From the NCBI RefSeq assembly GCF_026016465.1, contig NZ_CP100390.1, positions 2,456,001 through 2,520,000 on the forward strand: 64,000 nucleotides of DNA. The letters are read 5' to 3'. Shown piece after piece: positions 9,156 through 17,672 of this stretch (within the stretch, counting starts at the first letter, position 1; each line of letters starts with the position of its first letter). The notes below the pieces were generated by a model. That model made no database searches and had not been told where the DNA came from. It saw only the letters and a program-made list of their open reading frames with translations. The stretch is from Alkalimarinus alittae (GTDB lineage: Bacteria; Pseudomonadota; Gammaproteobacteria; Pseudomonadales; Oleiphilaceae). The position numbers were made by a program, and so were the translations under genes.

Positions 9156-10547
9156 ATGAACAATATCGACAAGTTAGTTTGGAATGAAGATCTTATCAGG
9201 CGTTACGACCTTTCTGGTCCAAGATACACTTCATACCCAACAGCGGTTCAATTCGATGGAGAGTTTGGCGCCAAGGACTGCGTATCTGCCGCTGACATGT
9301 GCAGAAATAGCGACGCGCCGTTATCACTGTATGTTCACATTCCTTTTTGCGCGCATGTTTGCTACTACTGTGCTTGTAACAAAGTGATTACTAAGCATCG
9401 CGATCGTGCACAGCCATATCTAGATCGCCTGTATAAAGATATTAAAATGCAATCAGATTTATTCTCCGAAAATCGCATTGTAGAGCAGTTGCATTGGGGT
9501 GGCGGTACACCCACATTCATAGCCGATGAACAGATGCGTGAGTTAATGTCTGAATTGCGTAAAAACTTCAAATTACTTGATGATGATAGTGGCGATTACT
9601 CGATTGAAATTGACCCAAGAGAAGCCAGCGAAGAGACCTTAAAAACCCTTCGAGAAATTGGCTTCAATCGGATCTCATTAGGTGTTCAAGACTTTAACCC
9701 TAAAGTTCAAAAAGCCGTTAACCGCGTACAGTCAGAGGAAGAAACACGGTTTGTACTTGATACCGGTAGAGCACTAGGGTTTAAGTCTATCAACCTTGAC
9801 CTTATTTACGGTCTCCCCTTTCAAACACCTGAAACGTTTGCTGAGACAGTCCAACGTGTACTTGATATGAGCCCAGACAGGCTATCTGTATTTAACTACG
9901 CGCATATGCCCCACAGATTTATGCCTCAGCGAAGAATCAATGAAGAAGATTTACCAACACCTGATCAAAAGCTTGTCATTCTGCATGAGACCATCGAAAC
10001 GCTATTGAATGCCGGTTATGTTTATATCGGTATGGATCACTTTGCTAAGCCAGATGACGAATTAGCGATCGCACAAAAACACGGTAAGTTACATCGCAAC
10101 TTTCAGGGTTATACAACTCACAGCGACTGCGACTTAATCAGTATGGGCGTTTCATCTATCAGTCAAGTGGGTCAATGTTATTACCAGAACCACCATGATC
10201 TTGAAGAATACAATCAAGCTATTGACGACAACTTACTGCCAGTAAAACGTGGTGTTTGGCTTACTGATGACGACTTAATTCGAAAAGATGCGATTATGCA
10301 GCTTATCTGTCATTTCAGCCTTGATATGAACGCGTTTGAAAAACAACACAATTTAGTTTTTGCTGAATACTTTAAAGATGAAATGAGCCGCTTATCTCAG
10401 TACGTGACTGACAAGCTTATAAATATCGAGGGTGATACCATTTACGTACAACCCGGTGGGCGACTTCTAATACGTGCAATCTGTAAAGTATTTGATAAAT
10501 ACATTCCTGCTGAAGAAATACAAAAGGGCTATTCTAGAATCATCTAG
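9156..10547 (+). CDS. hemN: oxygen-independent coproporphyrinogen III oxidase
   Basis: Radical SAM enzyme that oxidatively decarboxylates coproporphyrinogen III to protoporphyrinogen IX without O2. The 463-aa protein has the CxxxCxxC cluster motif at Cys65, Cys69 and Cys72 (CAHVCYYC, followed by ACN), the SAM-binding segment LHWGGGTPTF, and the C-terminal HemN domain. The N-terminal YDLSGPRYTSYPTA block distinguishes true HemN from HemW. It follows the cco cluster and carries its own Fnr/Anr promoter, so haem supply is linked to cbb3 production under low oxygen. Confidence 0.96.
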   Translation: MNNIDKLVWNEDLIRRYDLSGPRYTSYPTAVQFDGEFGAKDCVSAADMCRNSDAPLSLYVHIPFCAHVCYYCACNKVITKHRDRAQPYLDRLYKDIKMQSDLFSENRIVEQLHWGGGTPTFIADEQMRELMSELRKNFKLLDDDSGDYSIEIDPREASEETLKTLREIGFNRISLGVQDFNPKVQKAVNRVQSEEETRFVLDTGRALGFKSINLDLIYGLPFQTPETFAETVQRVLDMSPDRLSVFNYAHMPHRFMPQRRINEEDLPTPDQKLVILHETIETLLNAGYVYIGMDHFAKPDDELAIAQKHGKLHRNFQGYTTHSDCDLISMGVSSISQVGQCYYQNHHDLEEYNQAIDDNLLPVKRGVWLTDDDLIRKDAIMQLICHFSLDMNAFEKQHNLVFAEYFKDEMSRLSQYVTDKLINIEGDTIYVQPGGRLLIRAICKVFDKYIPAEEIQKGYSRII

Positions 10548-10577
10548 CGTCCTGCTGTAAATAATTTAACGACGTCT

Positions 10578-10615
10578 AAGCGAGTCGCGTAGTAAAACAC
10601 GTTACTCGCTTGTAT
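10578..10615 (+). terminator. Probable terminator after hemN
   Basis: AAGCGAGT at 10578-10585 pairs with ACTCGCTT at 10604-10611; the stem begins about 30 bp after the hemN stop and a mixed T-rich stretch follows. It is likely the end of the hemN transcript. Confidence 0.6.
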
Positions 10616-10730
10616 CTTTATATCTTTCCCCAAGTTAACCTAACTTAATCTATACTTACTTATAACAACGCCTAGTATTTCTATTCCATTTGTTTAGCAC
10701 TAATGGCTATTAACGGTTAAGGTGAACACT

Positions 10731-11261
10731 ATGGTTTTTGATGATTATCTTATTAAGTCTTTAATCTCCCGTTATAACGACTTCCCAACGAAAGGCATCA
10801 GCTATATTGATCTTTCTAGATTAATATCGACCCCAAAAGCATTCAGAATGGTCATTGATGGTTTTGTTCAACATTACATCGATGCCAATATTGATCGAAT
10901 CGTTGCTATAGAAACAAATGCATTACCTTTCGCATCAGCAGTCGCTTACGGCCTCAATTGCCCCTTATCATTCATCAGAAAATATAAACGAACCCCAGAA
11001 AAATGGTACAAAGAACTACACCCTGGCATTAATTATGAGGCGCTTTATATAAGAGAAGATGAGTGTGAAAGTACTGATAACGTGCTTTTATTTGATGACG
11101 TTGTTATATCTGGACACACGATCAGCACAGCATCTGCTTTGGTAAGGCGTAGTGGCGCCAGTATAAATGAGATCTGCTGCATAGTGGCATTATCTGATTG
11201 TGGCGGAGTAGCACAAGCCCAATCACTTGATTTAAATCTATACCCCCTTATTTCTTTGTAG
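10731..11261 (+). CDS. phosphoribosyltransferase-like protein (APRT-type)
   Basis: Type I phosphoribosyltransferase fold, closest by eye to adenine phosphoribosyltransferase. FPTKGISYIDLSRLISTPKAF resembles the APRT N-terminal YPKPGI..D block. The PRPP-binding loop appears as NVLLFDDVVISGHTISTA, with the acidic pair DD and a GHT turn in place of the usual GGT. The segment between (FIRKYKRTPEKWYKEL) differs from housekeeping APRT. The ATG at 10731 is preferred because AAGGTG lies 7 bp upstream; a GTG at 10722 is in frame but badly spaced. It stands alone, so substrate and role are uncertain. Confidence 0.7.
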   Translation: MVFDDYLIKSLISRYNDFPTKGISYIDLSRLISTPKAFRMVIDGFVQHYIDANIDRIVAIETNALPFASAVAYGLNCPLSFIRKYKRTPEKWYKELHPGINYEALYIREDECESTDNVLLFDDVVISGHTISTASALVRRSGASINEICCIVALSDCGGVAQAQSLDLNLYPLISL

Positions 11262-11311
11262 TATATTTACATAACCATTTAGATATATAACTAAACTGAC
11301 ATGTAAATATA
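11262..11311. repeat. Inverted repeat before the single-haem gene
   Basis: An 11-bp perfect inverted repeat (TATATTTACAT at 11262-11272, ATGTAAATATA at 11301-11311) separated by 28 bp fills the gap between the phosphoribosyltransferase-like and single-haem genes. It could be an operator or a weak terminator; it has no T tract. Confidence 0.45.
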
Positions 11312-11323
11312 GGTCAACCCCCT

Positions 11324-11914
11324 ATGGACTTAATACATAAAACAACAAAATTGAGCATTTTCACAACCCTACTTACTGGTCTAATAATGAGTCAGACCGT
11401 CAATGCTGATGACGATCTTCAGTCGCTAACCCAGCAAAGCAAGGTGGCAATTAAGCAGCTTGGTTCAGCGTTAAAACATACACTAACTTCGACAATGAAA
11501 GCTAAGGGGCCTTCAGCTGCACTTGAAGTATGTAATATCGAAGCCCCTATCATCACAACATCAGTATCAACAGACCAAGATATTGATGTTAGACGAACAA
11601 GCTTGAAGCCAAGAAACTCATCAAACGCCCCTGACAGCTGGGAGCGTCAAATATTAGCCTCATTTGAACAACAAAAAAATGAAGGTGTTGATATGTCGAT
11701 GCTAGAGCATGGCGCTATCACCGTTATTGATGGAGAAAAAATATTTAGATTTATGAAAGCAATCCCAACACAAGCAGGATGCCTTGCCTGTCATGGCGGC
11801 ACTGTTAAACCAGACTTAAAGGAAAAAATTTCAGCCCTCTACCCTAATGACACTGCAACAGGCTTTAAAGAGGGTGATATTAGAGGTGCATTTACGGTTA
11901 AGATTAAGCTCTAA
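11324..11914 (+). CDS. Tll0287-like (DUF3365) periplasmic single-haem protein
   Basis: 196-aa exported protein. An N-terminal signal sequence (about residues 1-28, ending near VNA) precedes a Tll0287/DUF3365-type domain. One haem c site CLACHG lies near residues 153-157. The upstream ALEVCNIEAP segment with an additional Cys and the VRRTSLKPRN block are typical of the family. These proteins are periplasmic haem sensors or redox proteins, found alone or as the sensor half of signalling proteins. Here it stands alone close to the cbb3/hemN cluster, which suggests a redox role, but no partner is visible. Confidence 0.8.
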   Translation: MDLIHKTTKLSIFTTLLTGLIMSQTVNADDDLQSLTQQSKVAIKQLGSALKHTLTSTMKAKGPSAALEVCNIEAPIITTSVSTDQDIDVRRTSLKPRNSSNAPDSWERQILASFEQQKNEGVDMSMLEHGAITVIDGEKIFRFMKAIPTQAGCLACHGGTVKPDLKEKISALYPNDTATGFKEGDIRGAFTVKIKL

Positions 11915-11917
11915 AGC

Positions 11918-11985
11918 CCTCAGTTCCTGAGGACCCAGTATTAGTGTCATAAAATAGGCGGCCTCCTTAGCCAAAAGGGTCGCCT
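11918..11985 (+). terminator. Two hairpins after the single-haem gene
   Basis: CCTCAG/CTGAGG (11918-11932) with a 3-nt loop starts just after the stop codon. A second hairpin pairs AGGCG (11956-11960) with CGCCT (11981-11985) around CCTT/AAGG. The first probably ends the upstream transcript. The second is GC-rich within an AT-rich 288-bp gap and is not otherwise explained. Confidence 0.5.
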
Positions 11986-12202
11986 GCTCTCCCTCTCGGA
12001 GTACCTAAAACTTACAATTCTTTACATTATTATCCTTCGTTACAACTACAACAAAACACAATCACACCTATACTTTATTTAACAGAAAGTTAGAGCGGTT
12101 AATTAAAATAATTTTAATGAAGTGAAGCTAACTTAGAACATTGGAACTTATCCTAAGCTATCTAATGGCTCATAAATTGCTTTATCTAAAGTAAAGGTTG
12201 AT

Positions 12203-12751
12203 GTGGATCTGATCATGTTGATAGACGCGGGTAGTTTAAAGCAGCAAATCATTTCGCCAACGCTCAAATACTTAAATGAGACGAATGCTGTAACGGCGAA
12301 GTTGCTAGTAGGCACCGCTGCTGTTGAGACTGGCCTTACGCCACTGAGGGCTTATGATGCTAGTAAAGAAGATACTGGGATCGGACTGTACAATATTTCT
12401 CAACGGCGCCACATGGATATATGGGATAACTATCTGGCATTTGATCCGGATTTAGCAAGCCAGATTAGGGGGCTAGCAAGCCAAAGAACCTTTCTTAGTA
12501 ATCCTCACGATGAACTTAACACCAACTTAGCATACGCTACCAGCATTGCTTGGTGCATTTATAGGCGGGCAAAGGTCGCACTCAGTGAAGACAGTATTCA
12601 ATACTTAGCAGCATATTGGCACCGACACTTTCGGCCTCAAAAGTCACACCATAATCAGCATGATTTTTGTGAAAGCTATAAACGCTTAGTATTGGGCATT
12701 ACATCACCTATAAATGAACAGCGACCTTCTCGCATAATTAATATTGCTTAG
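12203..12751 (+). CDS. hypothetical protein, phage lysozyme-like type
   Basis: 182-aa protein of unknown function. The layout (LLVGTAAVETGL, then a DIWDNYLAF block, NTNLAYATSIAW and LAAYWHRHF) resembles small proteins common in tailed-phage genomes with a lysozyme/transglycosylase-like outline, including a conserved Glu in the AxETGL position. It has no signal peptide. It begins with GTG at 12203, supported by AAGG 6 bp upstream; an overlapping ATG at 12201 is out of frame. No other phage genes are near, so it may be a domesticated phage gene. Function is not assigned. Confidence 0.6.
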   Translation: MDLIMLIDAGSLKQQIISPTLKYLNETNAVTAKLLVGTAAVETGLTPLRAYDASKEDTGIGLYNISQRRHMDIWDNYLAFDPDLASQIRGLASQRTFLSNPHDELNTNLAYATSIAWCIYRRAKVALSEDSIQYLAAYWHRHFRPQKSHHNQHDFCESYKRLVLGITSPINEQRPSRIINIA

Positions 12752-12761
12752 CGCTGAGTCT

Positions 12762-13610
12762 TTATATATTCAGAACATCGAGTTTCTCAAATGGCTCAAT
12801 AGGCTCTGCCTGCGTCATTGAATCAAAATTATACCGAGTAGTATCAGCTAAGTGCGAAGGAACAACGTTTTGGATAGCCCTAAACATACTTTCTAAGCGT
12901 CCTGGGTGCTGTTGATCCCACTCTTGAAACATCTCTTTGATTTTTTTACGCTGTAAATTTTCTTGTGACCCACACAGGTTACAAGGAATAATAGGAAACT
13001 GTTTAATCTCAGCATAGCGTGCAATATCTTTTTCGCGACAATAAGCCATTGGCCGAATGACTATATTTCTACCATCGTCACTTTTCAGCTTCGGAGGCAT
13101 CGACTTCAGCTTTCCACCATAAAACATATTTAAAAAGAGCGTTTCTAAAATGTCATCACGGTGATGACCGAGCGCTATTTTGGTGACGCCATGCTCAGCT
13201 GCAAAATTATATAAAATACCACGTCTTAACCGAGAACAAAGTCCGCATGTTGTACTACCTTCAGGAATTTTATCCTTAACAATGCTGTAGGTATCTTTTT
13301 CAATAATATGATAATCAACACCTAACGTTTTTAGGTAGTTTGGTAAGATAGCCTCAGGGAAACCCGGCTGTTTTTGGTCAAGGTTAACAGCGATGATTTC
13401 AAAACGGATAGGTGCCCTTCGTTGAAGATTGATCAAGATATCAAGCATTGCATACGAGTCTTTACCTCCACTCAAGCAACACATAACCTTATCGCCTTCA
13501 CTAATCATATTGAAGTCAACAATAGCCTTACCGACATCATGCCTTAACTTCTTTTGAAGCTTGTTCATTTCAAGCTGTTCAATTTTATCTTCGCTAACCG
13601 AAACTGTCAT
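12762..13610 (-). CDS. ttcA: tRNA 2-thiocytidine(32) synthetase TtcA
   Basis: ATP-dependent thiolation of cytidine 32 in certain tRNAs. The 282-aa protein has the PP-loop SGGKDS at residues 47-52 and two CxxC pairs, Cys122/Cys125 (TCGLC) and Cys210/Cys213 (PCNLC), which bind the [4Fe-4S] cluster in this family. GHHRDD further supports the assignment. It is transcribed toward the phage-like gene, with 10 bp between the two stop codons. Confidence 0.95.
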   Translation of the reverse strand: MTVSVSEDKIEQLEMNKLQKKLRHDVGKAIVDFNMISEGDKVMCCLSGGKDSYAMLDILINLQRRAPIRFEIIAVNLDQKQPGFPEAILPNYLKTLGVDYHIIEKDTYSIVKDKIPEGSTTCGLCSRLRRGILYNFAAEHGVTKIALGHHRDDILETLFLNMFYGGKLKSMPPKLKSDDGRNIVIRPMAYCREKDIARYAEIKQFPIIPCNLCGSQENLQRKKIKEMFQEWDQQHPGRLESMFRAIQNVVPSHLADTTRYNFDSMTQAEPIEPFEKLDVLNI

Positions 13611-13857
13611 AACGCTCTATTAACCTGCAATTTAGGCACAATTTTAATGGCGCTGATTATAAATCATATAGACCTTAAACGATAACCTAAGATTTCATCA
13701 TTAATCGACCCCCCTAATCATACCTCTATAATCGACTGATATTACTGATAATATTAATAATAACGTTACATTTTATGACTTTAGCCATCTACGGCTATGG
13801 GCAATAAAAACTAAAAGATATATAATCACTCTGCTCTAATTCATAAAGGATATAAGG

Positions 13858-14487
13858 ATGATTAAAGAGAACTTAGGGAAGAGAGAGTTAAATCGCATTA
13901 ACAATCGGAAAGCGATCATCTCTGCGGCAAGGGACTGTTTCAGTGAGAAAGGTTACGACCAGGTCACTGTTCGGGATATTATAAGACGCACAGGCTTAGC
14001 CTCAGGCACATTTTATAATTATTTCGAAGATAAACAATCTATATTCTCTGCCTTACTCTCAAACTACATCGAAAGGTTAGGCTCCCACCTTGATGAGTTA
14101 AGAAAAAGCTCTGAATCCCTCGAGTCTTTTATACACTCAACCTATTTAGCAGTATTTACGGCGATTTCAGAAGACCCTGTCGTTTATCAACTGGCTCATA
14201 AAAATAACCGAGTTATACGTGAGTTATTTGGGGAAAGTATAATTGGCACCAATATCGCTACACTCGAAAAAGATATTGACGATGCGATTCAAAAGGGTGT
14301 GATACCAGAAATCGACTCAAACCTTCTTTCAGCAGCATTTTTCGGCATTGCTTATGAAATAGGCTTACGAGTCGCGAACACCTCAATGCCTGACCCCGTA
14401 CTGGCTGCTAAATTTGCAACAGGACTGTTTATGGGAGGAATCAAAGAAATAACACGTACGACACTTACACCTGATAGCATTAGCTAA
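13858..14487 (+). CDS. TetR/AcrR family transcriptional regulator
   Basis: 209-aa one-component regulator. The N-terminal helix-turn-helix spans about residues 14-60, with the family signature SEKGYDQVTVRDIIRRTGLASGTFYNYFEDK. The C-terminal ligand domain is not assignable to a subfamily by eye. An AAGGAT site precedes the ATG. It is divergent from ttcA across 247 bp and followed by its own terminator, so its target is not obvious; it may be autoregulatory. Confidence 0.88.
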   Translation: MIKENLGKRELNRINNRKAIISAARDCFSEKGYDQVTVRDIIRRTGLASGTFYNYFEDKQSIFSALLSNYIERLGSHLDELRKSSESLESFIHSTYLAVFTAISEDPVVYQLAHKNNRVIRELFGESIIGTNIATLEKDIDDAIQKGVIPEIDSNLLSAAFFGIAYEIGLRVANTSMPDPVLAAKFATGLFMGGIKEITRTTLTPDSIS

Positions 14488-14496
14488 TAAATGCTT

Positions 14497-14547
14497 AAAT
14501 TAACCTTTTATATGAGTTATAAATAACGCTATAAAAGGTTAATTTTA
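14497..14547 (+). terminator. Terminator after the TetR gene
   Basis: A perfect 16-bp inverted repeat (arms 14497-14512 and 14530-14545, AACCTTTTATA/TATAAAAGGTT core) starts 9 bp after the stop codon and ends in a T run. Confidence 0.75.
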
Positions 14548-14739
14548 TTCTTCTAACACTCACTTGCCAGCACAATTATCGCTCATGCTGATAGCCACCC
14601 TATTTTTCACAGCTAACCTGCCTCTCAATAGACCCAAGAAAAAGATGAATTAGGTAGCAAATACCCCAAACTTAGCCATACTTATAAGCCATCAATCTAG
14701 AATATAATTACACGACTTATAGCTAGTCACGGTTTGTAA

Positions 14740-15369
14740 ATGCTTGACTCAACATACGACATTTCTGACAACTTTATTACACAACTCTGCAACACTATTG
14801 AGACCATCATTTCTCAGGCAGAATGTGAGAGAATTTCAGAGTATGAACTCATAAAGTGCTTGCAATCGGGCCGCTTCCAGATACTTAATAAGCTCAGCAT
14901 GAGTCAAAGCGACCAACTCTTTCAATTGCACTTTTTAGTATTTCATGCACTTTATAAGCTTCGTATTAAGCTACAGAGTAATAAAGTGGGCTATCTTAAA
15001 ATTTCACCACTCAGCATAGAAGTCTGTGCACTCAGTACCATGATCTCACATAATCAAACCCTTGACTTAATCGACCCCTTGGCTGAATACTACTTAAATT
15101 TAGACAACCTAAAAAACATCACATCAGAAGAAATCGAACATCTTATACTTTCGTTTTGGAAGAGTACTCAAAACCCTAACGGCCATTTGGATTCATTACG
15201 GATACTCGAACTATCCCCCCCTGTTTCGTATACTGAAATAAAAAAACAGTACAAACGCCTTGCCTCAAAATATCACCCAGACAAGGGGGGATCTACCACA
15301 TTAATCCAAGCGATAAATCAGGCAATGGCGACACTCAGTCAGCATTATAAAAATGGAAATATACGCTAA
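14740..15369 (+). CDS. DnaJ-related protein with C-terminal J domain
   Basis: 209-aa cytoplasmic protein. The N-terminal 145 residues resemble the DNAJ-related domain of gammaproteobacteria (LHFLVFHALYKLRIKL). A J domain occupies about residues 155-207 (LRILELSPPVSYTEIKKQYK) and includes the HPD triad in KYHPDKGG, so it should stimulate a DnaK-type ATPase. It lacks G/F-rich and zinc-finger regions, so it is an accessory co-chaperone and not the main DnaJ. Its end abuts the polysaccharide deacetylase gene. Confidence 0.85.
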   Translation: MLDSTYDISDNFITQLCNTIETIISQAECERISEYELIKCLQSGRFQILNKLSMSQSDQLFQLHFLVFHALYKLRIKLQSNKVGYLKISPLSIEVCALSTMISHNQTLDLIDPLAEYYLNLDNLKNITSEEIEHLILSFWKSTQNPNGHLDSLRILELSPPVSYTEIKKQYKRLASKYHPDKGGSTTLIQAINQAMATLSQHYKNGNIR

Positions 15370-15373
15370 TAAA

Positions 15374-16417
15374 ATGAAAAAGTTACCCAGGTTATTTTAT
15401 GTTAATACTCTAGCGTTGAGCCTATATATTGTTTCTTCCGCTCAAGCAGCTGTAGTGCTTCAGTATCATCACATTGACGATAATACGCCTTCAAGTACAA
15501 GTACTTCTATTTCATTATTTAAACAACATATCCAGTATTTGATTGATAACAACTTTTCTATTTCATCAATACCTTCAATAGTGGAAGACTTAAAAAATCA
15601 AAAAAAAGAAGACAATAAAACCGTCGGCATCACGTTTGATGATGGCTATATCTCTGTGTACAAAAACGCATTTCCGATACTAAAAAAATATAACATTCCG
15701 TTTACTATTTTTGTGAATACCGCCCCTATAGAAGCAAAAAAAGCATCACATGTCAGCTGGGAGCAATTAAGAGAAATGAAATTACAGGGTGCAACCATTG
15801 CTAATCATACACACCAACATAGCTACCTGATGAGTGAAGGACTTGATACTGACTTATGGAAAAGACAATTTGTTGATGAGATCACAACGGCACAAGCGAT
15901 AATTAATAAACGGTTAAACCAGGATATAAAATTGTTTGCATACCCTTATGGGGAATTTGACCAGCCTGCAAACACGCTGCTTAAAGAGATGGGTTATATC
16001 GGATTTGGTCAACAATCTGGTGCCACTGGGTTTAATATGAGCTTACAAAGCCTGCCTCGCTACCCTGCATCCAATCGGTTTGGAAAATTCCCACTAATGG
16101 CTGCAAAGTTAAACAGCACCGCATTCGAAGATATTGAATTTAAACCCCATTTCGGAGTGATAAACGAGACAAGTAGAAACCCACCCACACTATTTATTTA
16201 TGGAGCAGACGGTTTAGTTAATAACGTAAACTGCTTCGGCTCATCGGTCGGCGCTTTACCGAAAGTAAAGGTCGACACTGAAACGTTTATCGTTAGTCCA
16301 GAAACCCCCTTTAATACACGAAGATTTCGCTATAACTGTACAGCTAAATCGACTGCAACCGGTCGTTTTAGCTGGATCTCAATCCCTTGGGTTGATGTAA
16401 CAAAGCGAGCGTATTAG
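15374..16417 (+). CDS. polysaccharide deacetylase family protein (NodB homology)
   Basis: Secreted carbohydrate esterase 4 type protein, likely removing N-acetyl groups from a surface or wall glycan. A signal peptide (MKKLPRLF..AQAA) is followed by the NodB domain: GITFDDGY gives the catalytic/metal Asp pair, ANHTHQHSY the HxxxH-type metal ligands, and FAYPYGEFD motif 3. The last 110 residues form a domain that I do not recognise. The ATG at 15374 gives a standard signal peptide; an in-frame ATG at 15353 overlaps the previous gene and is also possible. Confidence 0.82.
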   Translation: MKKLPRLFYVNTLALSLYIVSSAQAAVVLQYHHIDDNTPSSTSTSISLFKQHIQYLIDNNFSISSIPSIVEDLKNQKKEDNKTVGITFDDGYISVYKNAFPILKKYNIPFTIFVNTAPIEAKKASHVSWEQLREMKLQGATIANHTHQHSYLMSEGLDTDLWKRQFVDEITTAQAIINKRLNQDIKLFAYPYGEFDQPANTLLKEMGYIGFGQQSGATGFNMSLQSLPRYPASNRFGKFPLMAAKLNSTAFEDIEFKPHFGVINETSRNPPTLFIYGADGLVNNVNCFGSSVGALPKVKVDTETFIVSPETPFNTRRFRYNCTAKSTATGRFSWISIPWVDVTKRAY

Positions 16418-16433
16418 CCAGAATACCTAAAGA

Positions 16434-17672
16434 CTATTTTCGCAATGCTTCAAGTTCGATAGCGCCTAGTTTTTGGTTATTCAAAATAACCGTATTTTTG
16501 TTTTCAACTTGATTTCGAGCTCTTAGGTTTTCTTTAGTGGTGTTAATAAGGATATAACGTGAATTGTCGCCACCATCCATTTCAAATAACCCCTTTAAGT
16601 AGCCATGGCGACGCCAGTTTTCAGGGACATATTCAAGTACAGGATTGCGGACAATACGAAGAACTTCAAACTCATCATTTAAAAAAACAAGTTGTGGAAA
16701 AAATACGCCATTTTTAACCCCAGTCTTACTACTTGTTTTGATAAATGTTTTTAACTTTAAGCTATAGCGTTCTTGTAAATGAGGTAACTCAACTAGCTTA
16801 TAAGGACTTTTACCCTCCGAGAAGTAGTGTGTCGATGCATTCTTATCAAGTTCAATATAAACAGAATCTTCAAAACTTAAGCTTTCGGGGCTCTCTTTAA
16901 CTAAATCAGTACAACATTGTTTTGAAAATGTATCTATAAAGTTTTCAGTGTTATCGCTAAAAAACAATGTTTGGGCAAAATCATCCATTTCGCTTTGTTT
17001 AAGCTGAGAGCCTCCAATAACTGAAGAATCTACTTTTAAATATTCATCATAAACCGTATATTCAGGCTCAATTTTTTCAGCTTTTTCGCCACCTTTAGAT
17101 TGCTTTACAGCATCTGATGACGAGCCAGGCCGGTAAGGTGTGTTTCTAATAATCCCTTCTGCATCTGTCCATGTGTAATATGGCAGATCACTGTCATCTC
17201 TGACGCTACCCTGCTCTAACAGCACATCTCCATCGATATAGTCAGCTTCATTTATTTCTATTTTTCGAACGGCCTCCTTTTGTTCTGTTGGTTGAACACT
17301 CGTTTCAGACGCATCAAGTTTAAGTGAATGAGGTATATCATTCGTCGCATTAGTCTCAGTGGGTATACTGGGGGAATTGCGCTCAGAAACAATAGGAGCG
17401 GTCGGCTTAGAAGGGTTAGGTGCTTGTTCGAACTCGCCGACAGCTGAGACGTCACTTACGTCAGTTTTTTTTTCCAGATTATCTTTATGACCTGGTTTAA
17501 TAAGTGGATTATCCTCTTCTGGAATAACGGTATGATTCACTCGCCCCATCTCATCTACCCAAGTGAAATACTTTTCAGCATTCACATGGGTAGAAAAAAC
17601 CAAAACAAACGATAAACCCACTAATTTTAAACGAAACACAAAACTCTCAAATACTGTAGGGTAACTATTCAT
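16434..17672 (-). CDS. DUF4124 domain protein with MalM-like C-terminus
   Basis: About 412-aa exported protein with a signal peptide ending near HVNA. Two short DUF4124-type modules are visible, KYFTWVDEMGRVNHT near the N-terminus and PYYTWTDAEGIIRNT at about residue 165. A Ser/Thr/Pro/Glu-rich linker joins them. The C-terminal 190 residues resemble the MalM/maltose-operon periplasmic protein family (QLVFLNDEFEVLRIVRNP). The ATG at 17672 overlaps the FadL-like stop (TGATG), so the genes are coupled; a TTG one codon upstream is less likely. Last gene of a four-gene envelope operon; function unknown. Confidence 0.65.
   Translation of the reverse strand: MNSYPTVFESFVFRLKLVGLSFVLVFSTHVNAEKYFTWVDEMGRVNHTVIPEEDNPLIKPGHKDNLEKKTDVSDVSAVGEFEQAPNPSKPTAPIVSERNSPSIPTETNATNDIPHSLKLDASETSVQPTEQKEAVRKIEINEADYIDGDVLLEQGSVRDDSDLPYYTWTDAEGIIRNTPYRPGSSSDAVKQSKGGEKAEKIEPEYTVYDEYLKVDSSVIGGSQLKQSEMDDFAQTLFFSDNTENFIDTFSKQCCTDLVKESPESLSFEDSVYIELDKNASTHYFSEGKSPYKLVELPHLQERYSLKLKTFIKTSSKTGVKNGVFFPQLVFLNDEFEVLRIVRNPVLEYVPENWRRHGYLKGLFEMDGGDNSRYILINTTKENLRARNQVENKNTVILNNQKLGAIELEALRK

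Noticed and set aside
9184-9571. Overlapping open frames within hemN
   Set aside because: They overlap the radical SAM domain of hemN in other frames and resemble no protein family.
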